Part shown: positions 52,513 to 61,486 of the stretch, piece by piece
Layout: each line of letters begins with the position of its first letter
How positions within the stretch are numbered: position 1 is the first letter of the stretch
Assembly: GCA_028289645.1 (NCBI GenBank)
Contig: JANQOK010000023.1
Coordinates: forward strand, 310,001-374,000
Length of the DNA: 64,000 bases
DNA from: Anderseniella sp.
Lineage (GTDB): Bacteria; Pseudomonadota; Alphaproteobacteria; Rhizobiales; Aestuariivirgaceae
Direction: 5' to 3'
Made by a program: the position numbers and the translations under genes
The notes under the pieces: model-generated
The model's input: only the letters and a program-made list of their open reading frames with translations
Told to the model about the DNA's origin: nothing
Databases searched by the model: none

Positions 52513-53226
52513 ATGATGGACCTGATCACACAACTGGCCTGGGGGCCCGGCGGCTGGGGCGACGAACTTGCTGCCGGCACCTTGCTGACCGTCAGCCTGG
52601 CGCTGGCAACCCTGCCGTTTGGTCTGGCCATCGGCCTTCTGATCGCGGTGGCCAAGACGTCCGGCGAAAGGTCGCTGCAGACGGCGGCCAACATCTACAC
52701 CACTATTTTTCGCGGATTGCCTGAGCTTCTGACCCTGCTCATCGTCTACTACGGCGGCCAGATCGTGTTGCAGCGGATTTTTGCGCTGTTCACGGATGCC
52801 TATGTGGAAGTCAACGGTTTTGTTGCCGGCATGGTGGCGCTCGGCCTGGTGTTTTCGGCATTTTCCAGCGAGGTGTTCGCATCCGCGTTCAGGGGGATTC
52901 CGGCAGGACAGCCGGAAGCGGCGCAGGCGCTGGGCATGACCCGCTGGCAGGCGTTTCGGCTGGTCACGCTGCCGCAGCTGATCAGGCTGTCGATCGGCGG
53001 CCTGAGCAATCTGTGGCTGATTCTGCTGAAGGAAACGTCACTGGTTTCGGTCATCGCGCTTAACGATCTGTTAAGAAACACCAATGTCGCGGTCGGATCG
53101 ACCAAGCAGCCGCTGTTCTTCTACTCGGTCGCGCTGCTGATCTACCTGGTGCTGTCGCTGATATCGGCAAAGGGCCTCGGTGCGGTTGAAGCGCATGTCA
53201 AACGCGGGGAGCAGCGCACGGCATGA
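52513..53226 (+). CDS. Amino-acid ABC transporter permease, HisQ/ArtQ type
   Basis: This 237-residue inner-membrane protein has about five helices. The N-terminal A-A-G-T-L-L-T-V-S-L-A-L-A-T-L is followed by Y-T-T-I-F-R-G-L-P-E-L-L and the cytoplasmic EAA loop with E-A-A-Q-A-L-G-M-T-R-W-Q-A-F-R-L-V-T-L-P-Q. The gene overlaps the next permease by 4 bp (ATGA). Confidence 0.92.
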   Translation: MMDLITQLAWGPGGWGDELAAGTLLTVSLALATLPFGLAIGLLIAVAKTSGERSLQTAANIYTTIFRGLPELLTLLIVYYGGQIVLQRIFALFTDAYVEVNGFVAGMVALGLVFSAFSSEVFASAFRGIPAGQPEAAQALGMTRWQAFRLVTLPQLIRLSIGGLSNLWLILLKETSLVSVIALNDLLRNTNVAVGSTKQPLFFYSVALLIYLVLSLISAKGLGAVEAHVKRGEQRTA

Positions 53227-54056
53227 GTGACACAACCGTACATATTATCGAAGCCAGAACGCCGCCGCCGGAAACCATCCGCAAGTGGACGGTGTCGCGC
53301 ATCGTCGGCACCGCCCTGTGCGGTGTATGGATTGCGCTGGGGGCGGGGCTCGTCTGGTCACTGTACAACGCCTTCGATCCGGACGTCTTCTTCAAGTACA
53401 TGCCGAGGATGGCCGACGGTCTGATCATCACGGTCAAGCTGGTGGTGTTCTCGATTATCTTTGGCGGCCTGCTGGCCATTCCGATGGCCTTTGCGCGCAT
53501 GTCCAAGTCGGACATCATCAGGGGATGTGCATTCGGATATGTGTATTTCTTCAGAGGCACGCCGCTGCTCGGACAGATGTTCCTGATGTATTATGGCGCC
53601 GGCCAGTTCGTCGACCAGTTGGAGTCACTGGGCCTGTGGTGGTTCTTCCGTGACGCCTACAACTGCGTGCTGCTGACGTTCGTGCTCAATACGACCGCCT
53701 ATCAGGCGGAGATCTACAAGACCGCCATCGAGTCCATTCCGCGCGGCCAGCATGAGGCTGCGGAGTCCCTGGGTCTGAAAAAGGGCCTGACGTTCTGGAA
53801 GATCATCTTCCCGCAGGCCATGATCACCGCGCTGCGCCCGCTGGGCAACGAGATCATTCTGATGATCAAGGGATCTGCCGTGGCCAGTCTGGTCACCGTA
53901 TTTGATCTGATGGGCGCAACTAAACTGGCGTTCTCACGGACTTTCGACTTCAACGTCTACCTATGGGCGGCGATCATTTACTTCTCCATAGTGGAGACCC
54001 TGCGCAGGACCTGGGACTGGCTGGAGAAGCGTCTTACCCGGCATCTGGTGCGCTAG
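53223..54056 (+). CDS. Amino-acid ABC transporter permease, HisM/ArtM type
   Basis: This 277-residue protein has a long polar N-terminal tail (about 1-25), then five or so helices. Conserved motifs are L-I-I-T-V-K-L, Y-F-F-R-G-T-P-L-L-G-Q and the EAA loop E-A-A-E-S-L-G-L-K-K-G-L-T-F-W-K-I-I-F-P-Q. No ATP-binding subunit gene follows: the next gene codes for an elongation-factor-like GTPase. The ATPase must be encoded elsewhere. Confidence 0.92.
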   Translation: MSDTTVHIIEARTPPPETIRKWTVSRIVGTALCGVWIALGAGLVWSLYNAFDPDVFFKYMPRMADGLIITVKLVVFSIIFGGLLAIPMAFARMSKSDIIRGCAFGYVYFFRGTPLLGQMFLMYYGAGQFVDQLESLGLWWFFRDAYNCVLLTFVLNTTAYQAEIYKTAIESIPRGQHEAAESLGLKKGLTFWKIIFPQAMITALRPLGNEIILMIKGSAVASLVTVFDLMGATKLAFSRTFDFNVYLWAAIIYFSIVETLRRTWDWLEKRLTRHLVR

Positions 54057-54307
54057 AAAATCCCAAGGTCACGTCACCGGCAGTGCTGGCCTGTTTTCAG
54101 GCCATGATGTCCCGTTTCACCGCATTTCAGTCTGCTTGCCCGGCAATCTTGGCCGTCGGGTTCTTGCTCTTCTTGCCAATTGGTGAAAGCATACAGTCTG
54201 CAGACTGAAGTCAAAGCATGTCATCAGGCGGCGATCGGTGTCCCGGTCGATCCAATCAATAATATCCGGGAGTTCGCGTAGTGCGATTGAGCGGAGGTTA
54301 TTGAGTC

Positions 54308-56365
54308 ATGGAAGCATCCCCCCGTAGCAGACCGTCAGGGCCCAAGTGCGCAGCACTGATCGGGCCAATGTCGAGCGGCAAGACAACACTCCTGGAGGCC
54401 ATACTGGCCCGGACAGGGGCCATACCGCGGCAGAACACCATGGAGTCAGGCAACATGGTCGCGATGGCGTCGCCTGAAGCCCGCGCCCATGGCATGAGCG
54501 TTGAAGCGACCGTTGCCACGGTCTCCAACCAGGGAGACAGCCTGACCCTGGTCGACTGCCCGGGATCGGTGGAATACGCCTATGAGGCGGAACCGGTATT
54601 GAGGTTTTGCGATTTTGCCATCGTGGTGGTGGAGGCGGATGAGAAAAAACTGCCGGCCCTGCAACTGACCCTGAGGCGCCTTGATGAAATCGGCTTGCCG
54701 CGGGTTCTGTTCCTCAACAAGATCGACAAGGCGCCGGGCTCGGTGCAGCAGACTTTGCAGATGCTGCAGACAGCCAGTGAAAACCCGTTGTTGCTACGAC
54801 AGATTCCGATCTGGAAAGACGGCTCGGTCGCGGGTTGCATCGACCTTGCACTGGAACGCTCATACACCTACCGGCCACACGCGGAAGCGACTGTTACCGA
54901 GGTAGGCGAAGACGACCGGGCACGGGAGGAAGAGGCCCGCTTTGCCATGCTGGAAACACTGGCAGACCATGACGATGTGCTGATGGAGCAATTGCTGGAG
55001 GACATCGCGCCACCGATGGACGTGGTGCTGCAGGATCTGACCGCAGAGCTACATGATGGCTGGATCACGCCGGTCCTGTTCGGTTCCGCGGAAAACGGCA
55101 CCGGCATATTGCGGTTGCTGAAAACCATTCGCCACGATGCTCCCGACTACAGCACAACCCGGCAACGGCTGGACATCGGCGAAGGTGACGATGCTGTGGC
55201 CGGGGTCATCAAGACCATCCATACCTCCCATTCGGGCAAATTGTCGGTGGTGCGCATGCTGCGCGGCAAGATCGGCGAGGGGGACCAGTTGGCAGATGGC
55301 GGGCACGGCAGTTTCAGAGTGTCCGGCATCCACACCATGCTGGGCCGCGAAACCAGCAAGGTGCAGTCTGCCGCGACCGGCGAGACCGTGGCGCTCGGCA
55401 AGCTTGATGCAGTTGCAACAGGAACCGTCCTGCACGCAGACAAGACGACAGCGCCCGACATAGCCCCGCTGACGCCTGCCCAGTCACTGTACGCGGTCGG
55501 CATCCGCCCAGTGGACCGGCGCGATGAAGTGAAACTGTCAACGGCGCTTTCCAGGCTTGTCGACGAGGACCCGTCGATCCGGGTCGAGCATAACCAGGAG
55601 GCGTCTGAAACCGTGCTGCATGGATCAGGCGAAATGCATCTGCGGATCGCCGTCGAGCGGCTTGAGAACCGCTCGCAGATCACCATCCACACCCATGCGC
55701 CGGATGTCGGGTACCAGGAGACCATTACCAAGTCGGTTACCCAGCGCGGCCGCCACAAGAAGCAGTCCGGCGGTCACGGCCAATATGGCGACGTGGTGCT
55801 GGAGATCAGGCCGCAAAAGCCTGGTACCGGTTTTGAGTTCACCAACACCATTGTCGGCGGCGCAGTGCCAAAGCAGTTCATCGGATCGGTGGAGTCCGGT
55901 GTGCGCGATTACCTCGGCCGCGGCCCGTTGGGGTTTCCGGTCGTCGATGTCGCCGTCAATCTGGCCGACGGCTCGTATCACAATGTGGATTCGTCCGACA
56001 TGGCATTCCAGCTGGCCGGCAACCTGGCCATGCGTGAAGGCATGCCGCAGTGCGGGCCGGTTCTGCTGGAGCCGATCATGAAAGTGTCCATTCATGCGCC
56101 GTCCGACGCTATTGCCAGCATCACGACAATGGTGCCGCAAAGACGTGGCCAGTTGTTGGGTTTTGAACCGCGCGACGGCTGGCCCGGCTGGGATACGGTG
56201 CAGGCGCTGATCCCCAAATCCACCTTGTCTGACATGATCATCGAACTCAGGTCGTCGACGGCGGGGGTGGCGAGCTATACCGCCGAGTTCGACCATCTGG
56301 AACGGCTGGACCCGAAACTGGCCGACCAGGTGGTCAATGCCCGTGTCGAGAGCCTGGCCAGTTGA
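54308..56365 (+). CDS. Elongation-factor-G-like GTPase
   Basis: This 685-residue translational GTPase paralogue, not the housekeeping fusA, has the P-loop G-P-M-S-S-G-K-T at 19-26, switch-type D-C-P-G-S near 80 (in place of D-x-x-G-H) and N-K-I-D-K. The later domains of EF-G are present, including the C-terminal fold with G-V-A-S-Y. The canonical G2 Thr region and ribosome-binding tips differ from true EF-G. Such EF-G-like proteins are widespread and mostly of unknown role. It is separated from the ABC permease by 251 bp. ATG start at 54308. Confidence 0.85.
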   Translation: MEASPRSRPSGPKCAALIGPMSSGKTTLLEAILARTGAIPRQNTMESGNMVAMASPEARAHGMSVEATVATVSNQGDSLTLVDCPGSVEYAYEAEPVLRFCDFAIVVVEADEKKLPALQLTLRRLDEIGLPRVLFLNKIDKAPGSVQQTLQMLQTASENPLLLRQIPIWKDGSVAGCIDLALERSYTYRPHAEATVTEVGEDDRAREEEARFAMLETLADHDDVLMEQLLEDIAPPMDVVLQDLTAELHDGWITPVLFGSAENGTGILRLLKTIRHDAPDYSTTRQRLDIGEGDDAVAGVIKTIHTSHSGKLSVVRMLRGKIGEGDQLADGGHGSFRVSGIHTMLGRETSKVQSAATGETVALGKLDAVATGTVLHADKTTAPDIAPLTPAQSLYAVGIRPVDRRDEVKLSTALSRLVDEDPSIRVEHNQEASETVLHGSGEMHLRIAVERLENRSQITIHTHAPDVGYQETITKSVTQRGRHKKQSGGHGQYGDVVLEIRPQKPGTGFEFTNTIVGGAVPKQFIGSVESGVRDYLGRGPLGFPVVDVAVNLADGSYHNVDSSDMAFQLAGNLAMREGMPQCGPVLLEPIMKVSIHAPSDAIASITTMVPQRRGQLLGFEPRDGWPGWDTVQALIPKSTLSDMIIELRSSTAGVASYTAEFDHLERLDPKLADQVVNARVESLAS

Positions 56366-56392
56366 CAGGAACCGGCCGGTGTCATCTTTGAG

Positions 56393-57922
56393 TTAATACC
56401 AGGCGTCGGGAAGTTCCGTCTTGCGGCGAGCAACGAAGTCTCTCAGTTCCTCGTCCACCGCTGCATCCAGTTGCGGCGCCTGATACTCGTCGAGCAGTTG
56501 CCTGCATCTGTTCGAGGCGCGCAGGGCCATGTCCTGGGAGCCCTTCTCTTCCCAGTTCTCCACGTTTTCGTTGTCCGACAGCACCGCCTCGTAAAACGCG
56601 GTCTGGTAGTTGGCCATGGTGTGGGAGCAGCCGAGAAAATGACCGGCCGGTTCCACTTCTGCATAGGCGCCGCGCGCCAGTGAGTTGTCGTCAACCGGCA
56701 GGCCCTGGAGCAATACCTGATAGGCGCCAAGCCGATCGGCATCCATGACCAGCTTCTCAAATCCGGTGCACAACCCGCCTTCCAGCCATCCTGCCGCGTG
56801 CAGCACGAAGTTGGCACCGGCCATGGCGGTCGAATGCATGGAATCGGCGCTTTCATACGCAGCCTGAGCGTCGGCAACCTTTGATGCGGTCAGGGATCCG
56901 CCGCAGCGCAGGGGCAGCCCGAGGCGGCGGGCCAGTTGCCCGATGACATAGTTCGACATGGTCGGTTCCGGCATGCCGAAAGTCGGGGCGCCGGTCCTGA
57001 GACTCATGGATGACAGGAAGTTGCCCAGTATGAAAGGTGCGCCGGGTTTCACCAGTTGCGAATACGCACACACCATCATGGCTTCAGCCAGGGCCTGGGC
57101 GATGGAGGCGGCTGTTGAGACCGGTCCCATGGCGCCCGACAGGATGAATGGCACAACCACGATGCCCTGGCCGTTGCCGCAATAAGCGCGGATGGCTTCG
57201 GTCACCACCTTGTCGACCAGAAGCGGGGAATTGGTGTTGACGTTGCCCATGATGACGCAATTGCTTTCGAAGGTCTCGCGGCCATGAAGAATGCGCGCCA
57301 TGGCAACCGAATCCTCGGCGCGCGAGCCTTCCGTAATGGTGCCGAGATGCGGCTTGTCCGACAACGACATGTGCAGGTACTGCATGTCGAGATGGCGCTT
57401 GGAGACCGGCACATCGCACGGCTCGCAGGTCACGAAACCACCGTGATGCAAGCCGGGCAGCATGTATGTGAGCTTCACCAGTTTTTCGAAGTCCGCGATG
57501 CTGCCGTAGCGGCGACCGTTTTCCAGGTCCCTGACAAAGGGCGCACCGTAGATGGGCGCAAACACCTGGTTGTCGCCGCCGATGATGACCGACCGTGCCG
57601 GATTGCGGGCCAGTTGGGTGAACTCAGACGGTGCCGTCCTGCACAATTCACGGATCATCGCTGCATCGGCGCGTACCCGGGTATCGGTGACACTAGCGCC
57701 GGCCGCGCGCCAGGTCTCAAGCGCGCTTGCGTCTTCGCGAAACTCCAGTCCGATGTCCTCGATCAACCAGTTGGCCTGGCGTTCCAGCGCCACCAGTCCT
57801 GCTTCATCGAGGAATTCTACGAACGGTATCCGGCGCTTTACATAGGCCGGTGCTGGGGGTTCAGGACGAGTTGTGCCTTCAACACGGCCACCCCGTCTGC
57901 CCCTGCGCGCAGCCTTGCTCAT
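56393..57922 (-). CDS. MttB-family (trimethylamine methyltransferase-like) protein without pyrrolysine
   Basis: This 509-residue protein of the MttB superfamily has an extended basic N terminus (R-R-G-R-R-G-G-R), the A-P-I-Y-G-A-P-F-V core and the C-terminal L-D-E-Y-Q-A-P. The whole frame contains no in-frame amber codon, so it cannot use pyrrolysine like true trimethylamine methyltransferase. Non-Pyl members demethylate quaternary amines such as glycine betaine in other bacteria. Here the substrate is unknown, and no cognate corrinoid protein gene is nearby. It lies 3 bp from the SDR stop on the same strand, so the two form a unit. Confidence 0.88.
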   Translation of the reverse strand: MSKAARRGRRGGRVEGTTRPEPPAPAYVKRRIPFVEFLDEAGLVALERQANWLIEDIGLEFREDASALETWRAAGASVTDTRVRADAAMIRELCRTAPSEFTQLARNPARSVIIGGDNQVFAPIYGAPFVRDLENGRRYGSIADFEKLVKLTYMLPGLHHGGFVTCEPCDVPVSKRHLDMQYLHMSLSDKPHLGTITEGSRAEDSVAMARILHGRETFESNCVIMGNVNTNSPLLVDKVVTEAIRAYCGNGQGIVVVPFILSGAMGPVSTAASIAQALAEAMMVCAYSQLVKPGAPFILGNFLSSMSLRTGAPTFGMPEPTMSNYVIGQLARRLGLPLRCGGSLTASKVADAQAAYESADSMHSTAMAGANFVLHAAGWLEGGLCTGFEKLVMDADRLGAYQVLLQGLPVDDNSLARGAYAEVEPAGHFLGCSHTMANYQTAFYEAVLSDNENVENWEEKGSQDMALRASNRCRQLLDEYQAPQLDAAVDEELRDFVARRKTELPDAWY

Positions 57923-57925
57923 AGC

Positions 57926-58717
57926 CTAATCCTTGACAGGTACGGTGTAGTTCAGGCCCATCCGGCCGCCGTCGGGATAGATGGTCTGGCCGGTGATGTA
58001 GCTCGACAGGTCCGATGCCAGGAACACGGCAATCTTGCCGATTTCATCGGGCCGGCCGGGGCGCCCCATCGGCGTGCGGGACATGATGGCGCGCATTTTT
58101 TCAGGATTGGCGGCAACGGTCTGGAACATTTCCGTGGCAATGGAGCCGGGACCGATGGCATTGACCCGCACGCCCTCCTGCGCAAGCCGGATGGCGAATG
58201 CCTTTGTCCACTGGTTCACGCCGCCCTTGGACATCACGTAAGGTGCGATTTCCGGGATGGTCAGCACGGCATTGGCGGATGACATGTTGATGATGTTGCC
58301 CTTTGACCCGGTTTCATCCTCCGGCTGTTTGAGCATCTGTTGTGCCGCCAGCTGGCCGGACAGGAACACACCCTTGAGATTGACCGCCATGACCCTGTCG
58401 TAGTCTTCCTCCGACAGTTCCAGCGGATCGGATACAGCCACGATGCCGGCATTGGCCATCATGATGTCGAGGCGGCCATGGGTCTCGACAGCGTAGTCAA
58501 TCACGGCCTGGATATCCGCCCGCTTGGTGACGTCGCAATGCCTGTAAGTGACATCGTGTCCCTGGTCACGCAGGGTTTCGGCGGCCCTTTCACCCTGGTC
58601 GTCGGTGACATCGGACGTTATCACCTTGCAGCCGTGTTCGGCAAAACTGGTTGCGATGGCAAGCCCGAGGCCTCCTGCAGCACCGGTTACGATTGCGATC
58701 TTGTCTTTGAGCAGCAT
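57926..58717 (-). CDS. Short-chain dehydrogenase/reductase
   Basis: This 263-residue protein has the NAD(P)-binding T-G-A-A-G-G-L-G at 11-18, the N-A-G motif (N89-A-G), catalytic Ser about 146-147, and Y160-x-x-x-K164 (Y-V-M-S-K). The acidic residue after strand 2 (D36) suggests NAD preference. It is directly upstream of the MttB-like gene, with which it is probably co-transcribed; the substrate may be a product of the same pathway. Confidence 0.92.
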   Translation of the reverse strand: MLLKDKIAIVTGAAGGLGLAIATSFAEHGCKVITSDVTDDQGERAAETLRDQGHDVTYRHCDVTKRADIQAVIDYAVETHGRLDIMMANAGIVAVSDPLELSEEDYDRVMAVNLKGVFLSGQLAAQQMLKQPEDETGSKGNIINMSSANAVLTIPEIAPYVMSKGGVNQWTKAFAIRLAQEGVRVNAIGPGSIATEMFQTVAANPEKMRAIMSRTPMGRPGRPDEIGKIAVFLASDLSSYITGQTIYPDGGRMGLNYTVPVKD

Positions 58718-58851
58718 GAACGATCATTCCTTCTTGTTGATTGACTGCACACTCCAAAACGCTTCGGGCAACGTCAAGTTGTTTGTGCAGGCTCGCCATG
58801 CGCTGTGGGGGCTTCCACCGGCGGTCAAATTAACGCAAATTGCGGCGCATC

Positions 58852-60282
58852 ATGCCTGACCGACGTCCCTCCAACCTGATCATCTTCTGCGCCGATGAAC
58901 ACGCAAGGCGGGTGACGAGGTGCTATGGCGATCCGGTCGTGCGCACGCCGACGCTTGATACCATTGCCCGGCTCGGCACCCGGTTCGACAATGCCTACAC
59001 GCCGTCGCCGATATGCGTGCCGGCCAGGGCCAGCCTGGCGACCGGTCTGCAGGTGAACGAGACAAGATGCTGGTCATCTGCTGAACCCTATCATGGCCAG
59101 CATGAAAGCTGGATGCACAGACTGCGCAATGCGGGCCATCCGGTGGTGTCGGTCGGCAAGCTGCACTTCAGGCGGGCCGGTGACGATCATGGCTTTGATG
59201 AGGAAATTGAACCCATGTACCTGGCCAATGACGGTGCCGGGTGGGTGCAGGGGCTGTTGCGTGACCCTTTGCCGGGATATGACGACACAAAGACGCTTGC
59301 AGAAGAAACAGGCCCGGGTGAAACCGAGTATACCGAGTATGACCGGCGCGTGACCCACGAAGCCGTCAAGTGGCTCAGGAAATACGCAACCAGGTTCAGG
59401 ACCAGGCCGTGGTGCTTGTTCGTATCCTTCGTGAGTCCGCACTATCCACTCAAGTGCCCGGAAGGGTTCTACCGGATGTATGAACACGCCAGGTTGCCCG
59501 ATCTGCCGACGCAGCCGCCCGAGCATGACGTGCTGCAGCAGATGGTCCGGTTCTGGAACTATGATGAGTATTTCGATGCCGGTCTGCGCGATGTGGCGCG
59601 CAAGGGGTATTACGGGCTTGTCAGCTTTCTGGACGACAATATCCGCCAGGTCATGGAGGCGCTTGAGGACACCGGCGCGGCGCGCGACACTTCGGTGATG
59701 TACCTGTCAGATCACGGCGAGATGCTGGGCAGCCACGGCTTCTGGACCAAGTCGGTGATGTATGAAGATTCAGTCGCGGTACCGCTGATGCTGATGGGGC
59801 CGGGCATTGCAGAAGGTGTGAATTCGACGCCGGTCTCGCTGACCGATGTGTCCGCCACGGTGCAGCATACTGTCGGACTTGAGCCGGAAGCCGCGCGCGA
59901 GCCCTGGATGTCGAGACCGCTGCAGGAGTTTGTTTCCACGCCGGAGCCCGATCGCTTCGTGGTGTCCGAGTATCACGATGGCGGCAGTCCGTGCGGCATC
60001 ACCATGCTGCGTTACCGTGAGTGGAAATATGTGCATTATGCCGGCGGGCACGCGCCGCAACTGTTCAATCTTGCCGATGATCCGCAGGAACTGATCGATC
60101 TCGGCAGGTCACGCGATCATGAACGACAACGCGACATGCTTCGTACCTTGCTGGGGCATGCCATGGATCCTGAAAGCGTCAACCGGGATGCGTTTGCGGA
60201 TCAGAAAATGCTGATTGAAAAACTGGGTGGTGCCGAGGCACTGAAGGCAATGAAGAGTTTCGGCCACACCCCGGTCGGTTGA
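58852..60282 (+). CDS. Sulfatase (Cys-type, formylglycine)
   Basis: This 476-residue cytosolic sulfatase has the modification site C55-V-P-A-R59, in which Cys is oxidised to formylglycine. The metal ligands are in I-F-C-A-D-E-H near the N terminus, and the D-H-G-E-M-L-G-S-H-G motif near 290 is intact. It lacks a signal peptide, so it acts on imported substrate. The ATG at 58852 is preferred over an in-frame TTG at 58840. Choline-sulfatase-like enzymes are among its relatives; the substrate is not certain. Confidence 0.9.
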   Translation: MPDRRPSNLIIFCADEHARRVTRCYGDPVVRTPTLDTIARLGTRFDNAYTPSPICVPARASLATGLQVNETRCWSSAEPYHGQHESWMHRLRNAGHPVVSVGKLHFRRAGDDHGFDEEIEPMYLANDGAGWVQGLLRDPLPGYDDTKTLAEETGPGETEYTEYDRRVTHEAVKWLRKYATRFRTRPWCLFVSFVSPHYPLKCPEGFYRMYEHARLPDLPTQPPEHDVLQQMVRFWNYDEYFDAGLRDVARKGYYGLVSFLDDNIRQVMEALEDTGAARDTSVMYLSDHGEMLGSHGFWTKSVMYEDSVAVPLMLMGPGIAEGVNSTPVSLTDVSATVQHTVGLEPEAAREPWMSRPLQEFVSTPEPDRFVVSEYHDGGSPCGITMLRYREWKYVHYAGGHAPQLFNLADDPQELIDLGRSRDHERQRDMLRTLLGHAMDPESVNRDAFADQKMLIEKLGGAEALKAMKSFGHTPVG

Positions 60283-60316
60283 ATTGGGGTCCCGACCCTG
60301 AACTGGAGATAAATAC

Positions 60317-61486
60317 ATGACGGCACCATTGGCGGGTCTCAAGGTGGTTGAAATGGCCCGGATTCTGGCCGGTCCCTGGGTCGGGCAGACACTGTCTGAC
60401 CTGGGCGCCGACGTGATCAAGCTGGAAAGTCCCGACGGCGACGATACCCGCAATTGGGGTCCGCCGTTCGTCAAGCGCGCTGATGGCTCGGACGGTGACG
60501 CAGCGTATTTCCATTCGACCAACCGGGGCAAGAAGTCGGTGGTGGTCGATTTCAAGACGGAAACCGGCCGCGAGACCATCCGTGCCCTGGTTGCGGACGC
60601 AGATGTCTTCGTGGAGAACTTCAAGGTTGGCGGCCTGGCCAAGTACGGCCTTGACTACGCGTCGTTGCGCGAATTGAACCCGAAGCTGATCTATCTGTCG
60701 CTCACCGGCTTCGGCCAGTCCGGGCCCTACGCGCACAAGGCCGGCTATGACTTCATGATCCAGGGGCTGGCCGGTATCATGGACCTGACCGGCGAACCGG
60801 ATGGCCAGCCGCAGAAAATTGGTGTCGCGTTCGCGGACATCTTCACCGGCCTGTACGGCGTCATTGCCATCCAGTCGGCCCTGCTGGTGCGTCAGCAGAC
60901 CGGCAAGGGCCAACACATCGACATGGCGTTGCTCGACGCCATGAGCGCCGTGCTTGCCAATCAGGCATTGAACTATCTGGTGTCCGGAACCTCGCCCAGG
61001 CGGATGGGCAATGCGCATCCGAACATCGTGCCTTACCAGGTGTTTCCATCCAGTGACGGACACCTGATCATTGCCACCGGATCACAACCGCAGTGGGCGA
61101 AGATGTGTCAGGTGCTGGGCCTCGACGACCTGATCGACGATGCCCGTTTCAGGACCAATCAGGACCGAGTGAGAAACCGCGACGAACTGGCAGAGCTGAT
61201 TTCGGCAAAGACCTCGCTGCGCACACGCGACGACATGCTGGCCGAGTTCGATGCGAAGTTCATACCTGCAGGCCCGATCAATTCCGTCGAGGACACGTTC
61301 ACCGATCCGCAGATCGTGCATCGGGGGTTGCGCGTCGATGTGCCGGACGGCGACGGCGTCATGGTGCCGAGCGTGCGAACGCCGATTGTGTTTTCGGACA
61401 GCACGTTGAAACTGGACCGGGCCAGCCCCGGGCTTGGCGAACACACCGATGAAGTGGTGAACGGTTTGAAAGAGCGCGAACGTTGA
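60317..61486 (+). CDS. CaiB/BaiF-family CoA-transferase
   Basis: This 389-residue class III CoA-transferase begins L-K-V-V-E-M-A-R-I-L-A-G-P-W-V-G-Q, the family's N-terminal signature. It also has D-L-G-A-D-V-I-K-L-E-S-P, the catalytic Asp region (L-T-G-E-P-D near 155) and Y-Q-V-F-P-S-S-D-G-H-L-I-I-A-T-G. It moves CoA between carboxylic acids. It starts 34 bp after the sulfatase gene. Its last codons overlap the next gene (TTGA). Confidence 0.93.
   Translation: MTAPLAGLKVVEMARILAGPWVGQTLSDLGADVIKLESPDGDDTRNWGPPFVKRADGSDGDAAYFHSTNRGKKSVVVDFKTETGRETIRALVADADVFVENFKVGGLAKYGLDYASLRELNPKLIYLSLTGFGQSGPYAHKAGYDFMIQGLAGIMDLTGEPDGQPQKIGVAFADIFTGLYGVIAIQSALLVRQQTGKGQHIDMALLDAMSAVLANQALNYLVSGTSPRRMGNAHPNIVPYQVFPSSDGHLIIATGSQPQWAKMCQVLGLDDLIDDARFRTNQDRVRNRDELAELISAKTSLRTRDDMLAEFDAKFIPAGPINSVEDTFTDPQIVHRGLRVDVPDGDGVMVPSVRTPIVFSDSTLKLDRASPGLGEHTDEVVNGLKERER

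Noticed and set aside
56393-57922. Pyrrolysine-containing trimethylamine methyltransferase
   Set aside because: No in-frame amber codon in the gene and no pyrrolysine genes nearby.
60179-61063. 294-codon open frame opposite the CoA-transferase
   Set aside because: Shadow of the CoA-transferase gene, with no recognisable domain.
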